A stretch of DNA of 64,000 nucleotides from an uncultured Parasphingopyxis sp. (GTDB taxonomy: Bacteria; Pseudomonadota; Alphaproteobacteria; Sphingomonadales; Sphingomonadaceae). The notes beneath the pieces are model-generated. The model saw only the letters and a list, made by a program, of their open reading frames with translations, did no database searches and was not told where the DNA came from. The stretch lies in assembly GCA_947259005.1 (NCBI GenBank), contig CAMYKP010000006.1, forward strand, positions 124,001-188,000, in the 5' to 3' direction. The position numbers and the translations under genes are program-made. Positions 21,306-30,899 of this stretch are shown in pieces (positions within the stretch are counted from its first letter, which is position 1; each line of letters begins with the position of its first letter).

Positions 21306-23720
21306 ATGACGACCCAGTCCCTACCTGTCCTGCCCCTGCGCGACATTGTCGTGTTTCCGCATATGATCGTTCCATTGTTCGTCGGGCGCGATAAATCCGT
21401 GGTTTCGCTTGAGCGCGCAATGGCGGCTGACAAGACGATTTTCCTCGTGGCACAACTCGACCCTGCTGAAGACGATCCCGATCGCGATGCGCTTTACGAC
21501 ATCGGCGTGACGGCAACGGTCCTGCAGCTTCTGAAGCTTCCAGATGGCACGGTTCGTGTGCTGGTCGAAGGACAGCAACGCGCAACGCTTGAGGATATTC
21601 ACTATCGCGACGACCATCTGATCGCAGATATCACGGCTATTGAAGAAGATCCCTGCGAGGGCCCCGAAGTGACCGCGCTTATGCGCTCGACTGTCGAGCA
21701 GTTTGAGAATTACGCGAAACTCAACAAGAAAATTCCGGAAGAAACCGCTGTCCAACTCGGCCAGATCGAGGAGGCCTCACAGCTTTCCGACGCCGTTGCC
21801 GCCAATATCGGCGCCAAGGTTTCCGACAAGCAGACAATGCTCGTCGAGCGCGATCCGTCCAAACGGCTTGAAATGGCTTTTGCCTTTATGGAGGGCGAGC
21901 TTGGCGTCCTGCAGGTGGAAAAGAAAATCCGCAGCCGGGTCAAACGCCAGATGGAAAAGACCCAGCGCGAATATTATCTCAACGAGCAGATGAAGGCGAT
22001 CCAGCGCGAACTCGGCAATGATGACGAGGACGAGGGCGACGAACTTGCTGAGCTGTCCAAAAAGATCAAGGAAACAAAGCTTTCCAAGGAAGCTCGGACG
22101 AAGGCGCAATCCGAGCTGAAAAAGCTCAAAGCCATGGCGCCGATGTCAGCCGAGGCAACGGTTGTCCGCAATTATCTCGACACTCTGCTCGGCCTGCCCT
22201 GGGGCAAGAAGGCGAAGCTGAAAAAGGATATCGGCGAGGCGCAGAAAGTTCTCGATGAGGACCATTATGCGCTGGAAAAGGTCAAGGACCGGATTGTCGA
22301 ATATCTGGCCGTCCAGGCGCGAACCAACAAACTCAAAGGCCCTATCCTTTGTCTGGTTGGTCCTCCGGGTGTCGGCAAGACCTCGCTAGGCAAGTCGATT
22401 GCAAGGGCAACGGGCCGTGATTTCGTCCGTCAATCGCTTGGTGGTGTGCGGGACGAGGCTGAAATTCGTGGCCATCGACGCACCTATATCGGTTCGCTGC
22501 CGGGCAAGATCGCCAGCAACTTGAAAAAGGCTGGGACTTCGAATCCTCTCTTCCTGCTCGACGAGATCGACAAGCTGGGACAGGATTTCCGGGGCGACCC
22601 CGCATCGGCGCTGCTGGAAGTTCTGGATCCGGAACAGAATGACAAGTTCCAGGATCATTATCTGGAGATCGATCTCGATCTTTCAGACGTGATGTTCGTG
22701 ACGACTGCGAACTCGCTGAACCTGCCGCAGCCGCTGTTAGACCGGATGGAGATCATCAGGCTGTCCGGCTACACCGAAGATGAGAAGGTCGAGATTGCCA
22801 AGCGCCACTTGCTGCAGAAGCAGGTCGAAGCCCACGGCCTGAAAGAGGGCGAATTCGTGCTTGAGGACGATGGCCTGCGCGCCATGATTCGCAACTATAC
22901 GCGCGAAGCGGGCGTCCGTACGCTGGAACGCGAAATCGCCAAGCTGGCGCGCAAGGCTTTGCGAGAAATTCTCGAAGGCAAAACCGAATCGGTCACGATC
23001 ACGGCCGACAACCTCTCTGACTATCTCGGCGTGACGAAGTTCCGTTACGGGATGGGAGAAGAGGAAGATCAGGTCGGCGCCGTTACCGGACTGGCCTGGA
23101 CGGAAGTCGGCGGCGAGTTGCTTACGATCGAAGCAGTGACCGTGCCCGGCAAGGGTGTGATCAAGACGACCGGCAAGCTTGGCGATGTAATGCAGGAGTC
23201 GATCCAGGCCGCAATGAGCTTCGTTAAAGCGCGCGCGCCGAGTTATGGAATCAAGCCAAGCATATTCAGCAAGAAGGACATTCATGTCCATCTTCCCGAA
23301 GGCGCTGTTCCCAAGGATGGCCCGTCTGCAGGTATCGGCATGGTTACGGCGATGATTTCGACCCTGACCGGAATTCCCGTGAACCGTGAAATTGCGATGA
23401 CGGGGGAAGTGACCTTGCGGGGCCGCGTGCTGCCGATTGGGGGGCTCAAGGAAAAATTGCTGGCTGCCCTGCGAGGTGGAATCAAGACTGTCGCCATACC
23501 GGAAGAGAATGAGAAAGATCTTGTGGATATTCCGGCAAACATCCGCGATGGTCTGGAAATCATTCCTGTCTCGCATGTCGATGAAGTGCTTGCTCTTGCC
23601 CTGACCAGTCCGATGATGCCGATCGAGTGGAGCGACGCTGACGAGATCATTGCAACCGACCCGAGTCCCCAGATTGCGACTGGTGTCCCGGGCGATGGAG
23701 AAGCCGCTGTCCGTCACTGA
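21306..23720 (+). CDS. lon: endopeptidase La (Lon protease)
   Basis: ATP-dependent serine protease that removes misfolded and short-lived regulatory proteins. The 804 residues contain the LAN substrate-binding domain (begins [21 protein letters not shown]), the AAA+ module with Walker [10 protein letters not shown], and the proteolytic domain. The Ser-Lys dyad is intact (Ser674 in PKDGPSAG and Lys717 in [10 protein letters not shown], 43 residues apart as expected). TTGGAGT precedes the ATG. HU follows 161 bases downstream, as in many proteobacteria. Confidence 0.98.
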   Translation: MTTQSLPVLPLRDIVVFPHMIVPLFVGRDKSVVSLERAMAADKTIFLVAQLDPAEDDPDRDALYDIGVTATVLQLLKLPDGTVRVLVEGQQRATLEDIHYRDDHLIADITAIEEDPCEGPEVTALMRSTVEQFENYAKLNKKIPEETAVQLGQIEEASQLSDAVAANIGAKVSDKQTMLVERDPSKRLEMAFAFMEGELGVLQVEKKIRSRVKRQMEKTQREYYLNEQMKAIQRELGNDDEDEGDELAELSKKIKETKLSKEARTKAQSELKKLKAMAPMSAEATVVRNYLDTLLGLPWGKKAKLKKDIGEAQKVLDEDHYALEKVKDRIVEYLAVQARTNKLKGPILCLVGPPGVGKTSLGKSIARATGRDFVRQSLGGVRDEAEIRGHRRTYIGSLPGKIASNLKKAGTSNPLFLLDEIDKLGQDFRGDPASALLEVLDPEQNDKFQDHYLEIDLDLSDVMFVTTANSLNLPQPLLDRMEIIRLSGYTEDEKVEIAKRHLLQKQVEAHGLKEGEFVLEDDGLRAMIRNYTREAGVRTLEREIAKLARKALREILEGKTESVTITADNLSDYLGVTKFRYGMGEEEDQVGAVTGLAWTEVGGELLTIEAVTVPGKGVIKTTGKLGDVMQESIQAAMSFVKARAPSYGIKPSIFSKKDIHVHLPEGAVPKDGPSAGIGMVTAMISTLTGIPVNREIAMTGEVTLRGRVLPIGGLKEKLLAALRGGIKTVAIPEENEKDLVDIPANIRDGLEIIPVSHVDEVLALALTSPMMPIEWSDADEIIATDPSPQIATGVPGDGEAAVRH

Positions 23721-23881
23721 ATCGCAATAAAATTGGAGTGATATTCCAAAAACCTTGGTTTTTTCCCGTTTTTGTTGGGTTTGGGGCTTTACAGCAATGG
23801 GTGAATTGGACTTAGATGCGTCTCTCGGCGATGCCGTGAGTCATATTTCTACCAAATACACACACAAGGGGTGCGGAGAGC

Positions 23882-24154
23882 ATGAACAAGCAAGAACTAA
23901 TTTCTTCCGTCGCGGATGCATCGGGTCTGAGCAAGGCTGATGCTGGTAAAGCGTGTGAAGCAGTGTTCGACACGATCACCAGCTCACTGAGCAATGGCGG
24001 CGAAGTTCGTCTGGTTGGTTTTGGAACCTTCTCGACGACGGAACGCAAAGCTTCGACGGGTCGCAATCCGCGCACCGGCGAACCGATGCAGATTCCTGCT
24101 TCGACCCAGCCGAAGTTCAAGGCCGGCAAAGGTCTCAAGGATGCCGTCAACTAG
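23882..24154 (+). CDS. hup: HU family DNA-binding protein
   Basis: A 90-residue histone-like protein that bends and compacts DNA as a dimer. It begins MNKQELISSVADASGLSKADA. It carries the beta-arm sequence RKASTGRNPRTGEPMQIPAS with the intercalating Pro in the NPRTGEP turn, and ends in GKGLKDAVN. GGGGTGCGGAGAG precedes the ATG. The position after lon is the usual one for the HU-beta type, and a strong terminator follows. Confidence 0.96.
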   Translation: MNKQELISSVADASGLSKADAGKACEAVFDTITSSLSNGGEVRLVGFGTFSTTERKASTGRNPRTGEPMQIPASTQPKFKAGKGLKDAVN

Positions 24155-24225
24155 ACTGCATTCGATAAGCCCACTCTAATCGGATTGGGCTGGCCGGTAG
24201 CTTGGCATTAAAAGCTGCGAAATTG

Positions 24226-24258
24226 GGCGGGCACTGTCATGGTGCCCGCCACTTTTCT
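24226..24258 (+). terminator. intrinsic terminator after HU
   Basis: A perfect 9-bp GC-rich stem GGCGGGCAC/GTGCCCGCC (24226-24250) with a 7-base loop, followed by the T-rich ACTTTTCTTT. It lies about 70 bases after the HU stop and before tRNA-Val. Confidence 0.75.
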
Positions 24259-24296
24259 TTGAGGCAGCCTTCGATTCGATTAGCTGCAATCGGGAA

Positions 24297-24371
24297 GGGC
24301 GCGTAGCTCAGCGGGAGAGCACTGCCTTCACACGGCAGGGGTCGCTGGTTCAATCCCAGCCGCGCCCACCA
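24297..24371 (+). tRNA. tRNA-Val (anticodon CAC)
   Basis: A 75-base cloverleaf with encoded CCA. The acceptor GGGCGCG pairs with CGCGCCC, the anticodon arm is CTGCC-TTCACAC-GGCAG, and the T arm is GCTGG-TTCAATC-CCAGC. The anticodon CAC reads valine GTG. Confidence 0.95.
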
Positions 24372-24471
24372 TGATTTGTCAGAACGTCGCTCGCGTAGCG
24401 TCGCTGCAGCAACTCGCTCAACCGACAGGTTGAGGCTGATAAAATATCATCGGTAATTTTATTACAAACCA

Positions 24472-24500
24472 TTGACGATAGGGCGTCGGCAACCCTATGT
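24472..24500 (+). promoter_or_regulatory. candidate promoter of tRNA-His
   Basis: TTGACG (24472-24477) and CTATGT (24495-24500) are separated by 17 bases, ending 26 bases before tRNA-His. Confidence 0.45.
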
Positions 24501-24526
24501 GCGCGGCTGGCTTTTACGCCACTTAT

Positions 24527-24604
24527 GGCGATCGTAGTTCAATTGGTTAGAACGCCGGCTTGTGATGCCGGAGGTTGCGGGTTCAAGTCCCGTCGATCGC
24601 CCCA
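24527..24604 (+). tRNA. tRNA-His (anticodon GTG)
   Basis: A cloverleaf with the histidine-specific extra pair: the encoded G-1 (24527) faces the discriminator C (24601). The acceptor is GCGATCG/CGATCGC, the anticodon arm CCGGC-TTGTGAT-GCCGG gives GTG, the T arm is GCGGG-TTCAAGT-CCCGT, and CCA is encoded. It lies 155 bases after tRNA-Val; the gap between them shows only short imperfect inverted repeats. Confidence 0.95.
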
Positions 24605-24644
24605 TTTTCGGCTGATCTGATCACCCGCTACGCAGGAATTTGTA

Positions 24645-25694
24645 ATGTCCGCGACATGGGACCTTCCCGACTTTGACGATCATGAAGCAGTTCATCTGTT
24701 TCGCGATGCCGAAAGCGGATTGAGCGCAATTATCGCAGTGCACTCCACCCATTTGGGTCCGGCGGCCGGCGGCGTACGATTCTGGCATTATTCCGATTCG
24801 ACCCAGGCAATAACCGATGCCCTGCGCCTGTCGCGGGGGATGAGCTTCAAAAACGCGATGGCTGGGCTGCCGATGGGCGGCGGCAAAGCAGTCATACTCG
24901 CTGATGAGGCAGGGACCAAAACGCCGGAAATGTTGCGCGCCTTCGGACGTATCATAGACAGTCTCGGCGGGCGCTATGTAACCGCCGAGGATGTCGGAAT
25001 GACGACCGGCGATATGGTCGTAATCCGCAGCGAGACCGATCACGTGTCCGGTCTTCCGGTGGAGAGCGGAGCTGCGGGCGGTGATCCCGGGCCTTATACG
25101 GCTCTCGGCGTTTTCCTGGGCGTAAAGGCAGCCGCCAAACGTGCGCTTGGAACTGACAACCTGAAAGGTGTGCATGTTGCTATTCAGGGGATTGGCAGTG
25201 TCGGCGGCGGACTTGCGAAGCTGCTTGCTGAAGAAGGAGCGCGCCTGACGTTGGCTGATGTGAATGTCGATCGCGCAGCAGCGCTTGCGACCGAATATGG
25301 CGGCGAGGTTGTTTCGGCAGATGCGATCCTCACGACCGAGGCTGACATTGTGAGTCCTTGCGCGCTGGGCGCCATCCTCGACGAGAAAAGCATCGCCGCG
25401 CTTCGCTGTTCGGCTGTCGCTGGCGGAGCCAACAACCAGCTCGCCACGCCGAACGATGGCCAGCGCATCCATGATCGCGGTATCCTGTTCGCACCGGACT
25501 ACGTCATCAATGCGGGTGGAATCATCAATGTCGGCCTCGAATATCTGGGGCAGGGCGACCAGGAAGAAGTCGAAACGCGGATCGCAAAGATTCCCGAACG
25601 CCTTGAACAGGTATGGCAGGAAAGCGAAGAAACCGGCGATCCCGCAGCTGATGTTGCCGATCGCATCGCCCGCCGATTGATAGGCCGGGCCTAG
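24645..25694 (+). CDS. Glu/Leu/Phe/Val dehydrogenase (leucine dehydrogenase-like)
   Basis: NAD-dependent oxidative deamination of branched-chain or aromatic L-amino acids. The 349-residue length and the motif MSFKNAMAGLPMGGGKAVI, containing the catalytic lysine, fit the leucine/phenylalanine dehydrogenase branch better than the longer glutamate dehydrogenases. The Rossmann domain has the glycine motif VAIQGIGSVGGGLAKLLAEEG, and AGGANNQL is the usual cofactor/substrate loop. It lies 40 bases after tRNA-His and converges with the EamA gene, overlapping it by four bases. Substrate preference is not readable. Confidence 0.9.
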   Translation: MSATWDLPDFDDHEAVHLFRDAESGLSAIIAVHSTHLGPAAGGVRFWHYSDSTQAITDALRLSRGMSFKNAMAGLPMGGGKAVILADEAGTKTPEMLRAFGRIIDSLGGRYVTAEDVGMTTGDMVVIRSETDHVSGLPVESGAAGGDPGPYTALGVFLGVKAAAKRALGTDNLKGVHVAIQGIGSVGGGLAKLLAEEGARLTLADVNVDRAAALATEYGGEVVSADAILTTEADIVSPCALGAILDEKSIAALRCSAVAGGANNQLATPNDGQRIHDRGILFAPDYVINAGGIINVGLEYLGQGDQEEVETRIAKIPERLEQVWQESEETGDPAADVADRIARRLIGRA

Positions 25695-26596
25695 ACGATA
25701 ACCGGTCGGACGGGCGTTTTGCGTCTGCGTTCCCGGAACAGGGTATAGAGACCGCTGGCGATTATTATTGCGGCACCGCAGCCGGTCATGATCGTGGGCA
25801 TATCCGACCAGATCAGCCAACCTAGCCCGACAGCCCATAGCAATTGAATATAGTCGAAAGGCGCGACTACGACGACTGGAGCCACACGCAACGATGCCGT
25901 CAGCAGCAACTGCGCTACGCCTCCCAAAATGGCGATCGCGAACATGATCGCCCAGCCCAGCCAGTCGTGATTGGTTCCATAGAATGGCACGACAAAACCC
26001 GTCGCCACAGCCGAAATAAGGGTAAACCAGAACACTGTAGTCATGGATCGCTCGGTTTTGCTGATCTGGCGGATTGTGACAATGACGCATGCCACACCGA
26101 AAGCGGCTATAATTGCGACGATCAAACCGTTGAGCGGCAATGTAGCATTTTGCGGCTGCATCACGACCAGCACACCGACAAAGCCCATCACTACGGCTCC
26201 CCAGCGATGCCAGCCAACGGTTTCCAGAAGAAATATGGCGGAGAGAAGTGTTGCGAACACCGGCGCGGCGAAGCTGATTGTCGTGGCCTCCGCGAGGGGC
26301 AGCAGGGTGATAGAATAATAGCTGCATCCCATCGCAACGAGCCCGATCAACGCACGCCAAAGATGGGCCCGGGGTCGCTTCGTCTTTATGATCGAAAAAC
26401 CGGGGCGTAGCGCAATCCACAGAAGTAGTGGTGGTAGTGCAAAGGCGAACCGCCAGAATATCATCTCGATCGTATGCAATCCGTAATCCGAACCGATTTT
26501 GACCATTGCGGCCATCAGCGAAAAGACGGTTGCCGCAGCTACGCGCAACAGGATGCCCGTTACGGGCCTTTGTTCGGGCGGTGCGAGCTCGGTCAA
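25691..26596 (-). CDS. DMT-superfamily (EamA) transporter
   Basis: A 301-residue inner-membrane protein with ten predicted hydrophobic segments in two EamA halves (first half begins ILLRVAAATVFSLMAAMVKI; second half begins near FWFTLISAVATGFVVPFYG). Such carriers export metabolites or amino acids; the substrate is unknown. The C-terminus is basic (RERRRKTPVRPVIV), consistent with a cytoplasmic end. It is divergent from the ccm operon, with a 103-base intergenic region that should hold both promoters. Confidence 0.85.
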   Translation of the reverse strand: MTELAPPEQRPVTGILLRVAAATVFSLMAAMVKIGSDYGLHTIEMIFWRFAFALPPLLLWIALRPGFSIIKTKRPRAHLWRALIGLVAMGCSYYSITLLPLAEATTISFAAPVFATLLSAIFLLETVGWHRWGAVVMGFVGVLVVMQPQNATLPLNGLIVAIIAAFGVACVIVTIRQISKTERSMTTVFWFTLISAVATGFVVPFYGTNHDWLGWAIMFAIAILGGVAQLLLTASLRVAPVVVVAPFDYIQLLWAVGLGWLIWSDMPTIMTGCGAAIIIASGLYTLFRERRRKTPVRPVIV

Positions 26597-26699
26597 GGGT
26601 GTCAGAAACCTCAGGCTTCAAGGAAAGGAGGGTAATAAAGAGACGGCAGACCGTCTTATGCTTTTCCCCGGGCAGATGCTACGCTAAGAGGCCGCTTCC

Positions 26700-27416
26700 A
26701 TGCATGTTTTTGCCAACCCAACCCGATTTCTTACCATCGCCCGGCCGCTAACGCCGTGGCTGTTCTGGTGCGGTATTCTGTTGGCTGCTGCGGCGATCTT
26801 TATCGGACTTTTCCGGTCGCCGGAAGATTATCTGCAGGGCGATCTCGTGCGAATCATGTATGTCCATGTGCCGACCGCCTGGCTCGGTATGGCGGGTTGG
26901 ACAGGCATTCTTATCGCAAGTGTGATGCAACTCGTATGGCGCCATCCTTTGGCTGGAATAGCTGCGCGGGCGATTGCGGCGCCCGGCGCCCTGTTCACTG
27001 CGCTCTGCCTTGTGACGGGATCGATCTGGGGGCGTCCCGCCTGGGGGACCTGGTGGATATGGGACGGGCGATTGACCTCGATGCTCGTCCTGCTGTTCCT
27101 CTATCTCGGTTTCATGGCGCTCGCAGCGGCAAGCGATGAACGCGCCAGCATAGGTAGAATTGCGGCGGTGTTTGGTGTCATCGGTGCAGTAAACCTGCCC
27201 ATAATTCACTATTCGGTCACCTGGTGGAATTCGCTCCACCAACCACAGAGCATCACGCTAAGCGGTTCGACAATCGACAGCGCAATGCTATGGCCACTGG
27301 GGCTTTCAACCCTTGGTTTCAGCCTGATTTTCGGTGGCATCGTGCTGGTGAGAATGCGGACGATTATTGCAAACATCCGCATCGAAGCGCGGCTTCGGCG
27401 CATGGCGCAAGGATAA
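26700..27416 (+). CDS. ccmC: heme exporter protein CcmC
   Basis: Inner-membrane protein that presents heme to CcmE during cytochrome c maturation. The 238 residues have six hydrophobic segments. The tryptophan-rich heme-handling motif is WGTWWIWDGRLTS (about residues 116-128), flanked by the expected periplasmic histidines (YVHVPTAW and NLPIIHYSVTWWNSLHQP). First gene of a tight ccmCDEFGHI operon. ccmA and ccmB, usually upstream, are not here. Confidence 0.96.
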   Translation: MHVFANPTRFLTIARPLTPWLFWCGILLAAAAIFIGLFRSPEDYLQGDLVRIMYVHVPTAWLGMAGWTGILIASVMQLVWRHPLAGIAARAIAAPGALFTALCLVTGSIWGRPAWGTWWIWDGRLTSMLVLLFLYLGFMALAAASDERASIGRIAAVFGVIGAVNLPIIHYSVTWWNSLHQPQSITLSGSTIDSAMLWPLGLSTLGFSLIFGGIVLVRMRTIIANIRIEARLRRMAQG

Positions 27417-27420
27417 CTGC

Positions 27421-27558
27421 ATGGCGCAATGGCCCTTCATTATCGCAGCCTATGCCTGCACGATCACTGGCACCCTGGTTCTGGCCGGGTGGAGCTACAT
27501 GAGAATGCGGGCTTCAGAAGCACGTGTTGCCGCATTGCGAGAGGATAAGGGATCATGA
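27421..27558 (+). CDS. ccmD: heme exporter protein CcmD
   Basis: A 45-residue single-span membrane protein (helix at about residues 5-27, then a basic and charged tail RMRASEARVAALREDKGS). CcmD helps release holo-CcmE from CcmC. It begins four bases after ccmC, and its stop overlaps the ccmE ATG (ATGA). Size, topology and position match the family. Confidence 0.88.
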   Translation: MAQWPFIIAAYACTITGTLVLAGWSYMRMRASEARVAALREDKGS

Positions 27559-27986
27559 AGGCCAAGCATCAGCGTCTGACGCTGGCCATTATCGCGATTG
27601 TGGCGGTTATCGGTGCCGGATTTCTCGCACTATACGGATTGCGGGACAATGCGGCATTGTTTCGGACGCCATCAGATATTGCAGCCGACCCCCTTCCGGT
27701 TGGTCAGGCATTCCGGCTCGGCGGGATGGTCGCAGATGGTTCCATTGAAGAACAGGCGGACGGCATCACTATTCGGTTTGTCGTTCAGGATGCCGAAGCC
27801 GAAGTTTCGGTTCTCTACTCCGGGATAACCCCTGATCTGTTTGCCGAAAATTCCGGCGTCGTTGCCGAAGGGGCGCTTGATGCAGAAGGCGTATTTGTCG
27901 CGGAGAGCATCCTGGCAAAGCATGACGAGAATTACATGCCACCCGAACTCGCCGATGTAGATATGGGCAGGGAACCCGGCCAATGA
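27555..27986 (+). CDS. ccmE: cytochrome c maturation heme chaperone CcmE
   Basis: Periplasmic heme chaperone with an N-terminal anchor (about residues 8-29) and an OB-fold domain. The covalent heme-binding His123 lies in AKHDENYMPPE, with Tyr127 as expected for the HxxxY type. 143 residues. Both ends overlap neighbours by four bases (ccmD and ccmF), indicating translational coupling. Confidence 0.96.
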   Translation: MKAKHQRLTLAIIAIVAVIGAGFLALYGLRDNAALFRTPSDIAADPLPVGQAFRLGGMVADGSIEEQADGITIRFVVQDAEAEVSVLYSGITPDLFAENSGVVAEGALDAEGVFVAESILAKHDENYMPPELADVDMGREPGQ

Positions 27987-29908
27987 TCGCGGAAACCGGA
28001 CTGGCGGCCCTATGGCTCGCCGCAGCACTATGCGGTCTGCAGCTGGTTTTCGGCGTTATGGCGCTGCGATCCGACGATAGCGGTGTTGCGACCGCCATTC
28101 GGCCCGTCGCTGTTGTTCAGGGTATTCTGACTGCGTTGGCCTTCGCAATGCTGATCTGGCTGTTCCTGCGCACCGACCTGTCGGTAGAACTGGTTGCCGC
28201 GAACAGCCATTCGGCCAAACCGTGGCTCTACAAATTTGCCGGAACCTGGGGCAATCATGAAGGCTCCATGCTGCTCTGGGTGGCGATTCTTGCCGCATCT
28301 GGCGCGCTTGTGGCGGTTTTCGAGCGGCGGCTCAAAGAGAAAACGCTGATTGCTACATTGGCTGCACAGGCAGCAATCGGCCTTGGGTTTTATGCTTTTC
28401 TACTGTTCGCTTCGAATCCCTTTGCCCGGCTGTCTCCGGCCGCAGCCGAAGGCAGGGGACTCAATCCCCTCCTTCAGGATCCCGGCTTGGCCTTCCATCC
28501 ACCAACACTTTATTTTGGCTATGTTGGAATATCGATCGCCTTTTCCTTCGCGGTGGGGGCATTGATCACTCGAGATGTCGGGCCGGTATTCGCCCGCGCC
28601 ATGCGGCCCTGGATTCTTGCTTCATGGATATTCCTCACGCTTGGCATCGCTGCCGGCAGTTACTGGGCCTATTATGAACTGGGCTGGGGTGGCTGGTGGT
28701 TCTGGGACCCGGTCGAGAATGCCTCGCTGATGCCTTGGCTCGCTGCTACGGCGCTGCTTCATTCCGTCACAGTGTTAGCGACGCGCGATGCACTGCGCGC
28801 CTGGACGATCATGCTGGCTGTCGTCGCGTTCTCGATGTCGATGCTGGGCACGTTTCTCGTCCGGTCCGGCGTGCTGACCAGCGTCCATGCCTTTGCCGTC
28901 GATCCCCGGCGCGGAACCTTTATTCTTGCGCTTCTGATCATCTATATTGGCGGTGCGCTCGCCCTTTATGCGTTACGGGTCGGCACGGTGAGAGAGGGCT
29001 CCCGCTTCGAATTTATGAGCCGCGAAGGGGCTCTGGTCGTCAACAATGTTTTGCTCTCCGCGATCCTTGGCATCGTCCTGATCGGAACGCTTTATCCGCT
29101 TGGCGTGGAAGCGGTGACAGGTGAGCAACTTTCAGTCGGCCCACCCTATTTCAACGCAACTGCCGGGCCGCTGGCCCTGTTGCTGGTCGCAGCCATGGCC
29201 GTCGGACCGCTCTTGCGATGGCGTCGAGACGAATGGCGCAATGTTATGGGACGGATTTCTTTGCCGGTGCTGATCTCATCGCTCGCACTTTTTGCATTGG
29301 TCATGTTCGCTTCGCCGATCGGAATCCTGCCCATGCTCGGTCTAATACTTGCTGCGGGCGTCGCGGCTGCAAGTCTTGCGCCGCTGTGGAAGCGCAATCT
29401 GCGCCGGACGCCGCTCTTCACCTATGGGATGGTGATCGCGCATCTGGGAATTGCCGTCAGCATGGCCGGCATGGCGTTTGAGAGTGCTTTCAGCGAAGAA
29501 GTGCTTGTTGCCGTCAGGCCCGGGGACACTCATCAGGTCGGGCCCTATTCGGTTACCTTTGACAATACACGGCCGGTTGCCGGCCCCAACTGGACGGCCG
29601 TGGAAGCCGGCCTGACGGTCCAGCGCGGGGATGGCCAGCCTTTTACCCTGGCTCCGCAAGCACGGATGTTCTCTTCACCGCAGACCGAAACAAGCGAAGC
29701 TGCCATCCGGACGGCCTGGAACGGACAGCTCTACACGGTATTGGGGAATGGTGACGGATCGGGGCGCTGGCAATTGCGGCTATGGTGGAAACCTTTCGTA
29801 ACGCTCATCTGGCTTGGCGGTATTCTGGTCGCATTCGGGGGGCTGCTTTCGCTAATTGGCCGGGTGCGCCGGGAACGCAAAACCATGGAACGCGAGGCAT
29901 GGGCATGA
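27983..29908 (+). CDS. ccmF: heme lyase CcmF
   Basis: Multi-span membrane protein that ligates heme from CcmE to apocytochrome c. The 641 residues contain about 13-15 helices and the tryptophan-rich signature GWGGWWFWDPVENASLMPW (starting near residue 233). Conserved histidines occur in GNHEGSMLLW, DPGLAFHPPTLY and TSVHAFAVDP. It overlaps ccmE and ccmG by four bases each. Confidence 0.97.
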   Translation: MIAETGLAALWLAAALCGLQLVFGVMALRSDDSGVATAIRPVAVVQGILTALAFAMLIWLFLRTDLSVELVAANSHSAKPWLYKFAGTWGNHEGSMLLWVAILAASGALVAVFERRLKEKTLIATLAAQAAIGLGFYAFLLFASNPFARLSPAAAEGRGLNPLLQDPGLAFHPPTLYFGYVGISIAFSFAVGALITRDVGPVFARAMRPWILASWIFLTLGIAAGSYWAYYELGWGGWWFWDPVENASLMPWLAATALLHSVTVLATRDALRAWTIMLAVVAFSMSMLGTFLVRSGVLTSVHAFAVDPRRGTFILALLIIYIGGALALYALRVGTVREGSRFEFMSREGALVVNNVLLSAILGIVLIGTLYPLGVEAVTGEQLSVGPPYFNATAGPLALLLVAAMAVGPLLRWRRDEWRNVMGRISLPVLISSLALFALVMFASPIGILPMLGLILAAGVAAASLAPLWKRNLRRTPLFTYGMVIAHLGIAVSMAGMAFESAFSEEVLVAVRPGDTHQVGPYSVTFDNTRPVAGPNWTAVEAGLTVQRGDGQPFTLAPQARMFSSPQTETSEAAIRTAWNGQLYTVLGNGDGSGRWQLRLWWKPFVTLIWLGGILVAFGGLLSLIGRVRRERKTMEREAWA

Positions 29909-30483
29909 GCGACAAACCAGATCTGGATGCGCAGACTTTGGCCATGAAACGGTTCATTCTATGGGTGCCGCTGGTGATCGCCGCGATCTTTTTCGGCTTT
30001 TTCACCTACGCGCTTTTCTTCGGAAACTCGTCTCCTCAGCAACGCGCTATCGAATCGCAGTTGATTGGCCAGCCGATGCCGGAATTTGCTCTCGAGCCTT
30101 CGCTGCCCGGTCGCCCGGGCCTGAGCAGCGCCGATCTGGCTACCGGCGAACCCCGCCTCGTCAACTTCTTCGCCAGCTGGTGCGTTCCCTGCATCGCCGA
30201 GGCGCCTCAACTTATGCAGTTGCGCGAAGCAGGCGTTGCGATCGACGCCATTGCCGTACGGGACCGGCCCGAGGATGTTTTCGCTTTTCTCCAGCGCTGG
30301 GGGGATCCCTATGAACGGATCGGCGCCGACACGCAGAGCGAGGCACAGCTTGCGCTCGGCTCTTCAGGCGTACCGGAAACCTTCGTTGTCGATGGCAATG
30401 GCGTGATCGTTCGCCAGCATATCGGTGATATCCGGCCCGAACATGTGCCCGAGCTCCTCGCAGCTCTGGAAGATGCACGATGA
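29905..30483 (+). CDS. ccmG: thiol:disulfide interchange protein CcmG/DsbE
   Basis: Membrane-anchored periplasmic thioredoxin that keeps the CxxCH cysteines of apocytochromes reduced. A single helix (about residues 16-38) is followed by a thioredoxin fold with active site WCVPC (Cys93, Cys96) and the cis-proline loop GSSGVPETFVVD. The start was set at 29905, where ATGA overlaps the ccmF stop; another ATG lies six bases earlier. 192 residues. Confidence 0.95.
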   Translation: MSDKPDLDAQTLAMKRFILWVPLVIAAIFFGFFTYALFFGNSSPQQRAIESQLIGQPMPEFALEPSLPGRPGLSSADLATGEPRLVNFFASWCVPCIAEAPQLMQLREAGVAIDAIAVRDRPEDVFAFLQRWGDPYERIGADTQSEAQLALGSSGVPETFVVDGNGVIVRQHIGDIRPEHVPELLAALEDAR

Positions 30484-30899
30484 CGCGTTGGTTGGCCGCG
30501 ATGATTTTGGCGACGATCCTTGTCGGCCCGGTCCATGCACAATCACGTATGGCGGGAGCCGAATGGGCCAATCAGCAGCTGCCAGACCCCACCCAGGAAG
30601 CCGAGGCCAAAGAATTGATGGAATCCCTGCGCTGCCTGGTGTGTCAGGGGCAGTCGATAGCCGATAGCGATGCCGATATGGCATCTGACATGCGTGCGCT
30701 TGTGCGCCGCCGCATCACTGAAGGTGAAGACCCAGAGGATATCCGCGCTTGGCTGGTCGAGCGCTATGGCCGCTGGATAACTTATGATCCGCCTATGGAT
30801 GCGGTGACATGGCCCTTATGGCTGTTGCCCATTCTGCTCGTTGGATTCGGCGTCTGGCTGGCTCGCGGCCGCTTTCGAACCCGCAAGAGGGACGGCTGA
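30480..30899 (+). CDS. ccmH: cytochrome c maturation protein CcmH (CycL type)
   Basis: Periplasmic thiol-reducing component of the heme-lyase complex. It has an N-terminal signal peptide (to about residue 20, PVHAQS). The family motif LRCLVCQGQSIADS holds the redox pair Cys52 and Cys55. A C-terminal transmembrane helix (about residues 109-127) is followed by a basic tail. 139 residues, so the short form without the TPR domain, which is supplied by the next gene. Overlaps ccmG by four bases. Confidence 0.95.
   Translation: MTRWLAAMILATILVGPVHAQSRMAGAEWANQQLPDPTQEAEAKELMESLRCLVCQGQSIADSDADMASDMRALVRRRITEGEDPEDIRAWLVERYGRWITYDPPMDAVTWPLWLLPILLVGFGVWLARGRFRTRKRDG

Noticed and set aside
22737..23717. 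326-residue minus-strand open frame
   Set aside because: Antisense to the proteolytic half of lon, which carries the intact Ser-Lys dyad.
23748..23763. Terminator hairpin after lon (AAAAACC-TT-GGTTTTT)
   Set aside because: The loop would be two bases and the stem mostly A:T, so a stable hairpin is unlikely.
24621..26621. 666-residue minus-strand open frame
   Set aside because: Covers the leucine-dehydrogenase-like gene in antisense and the EamA gene in another frame; biased composition, no domain.
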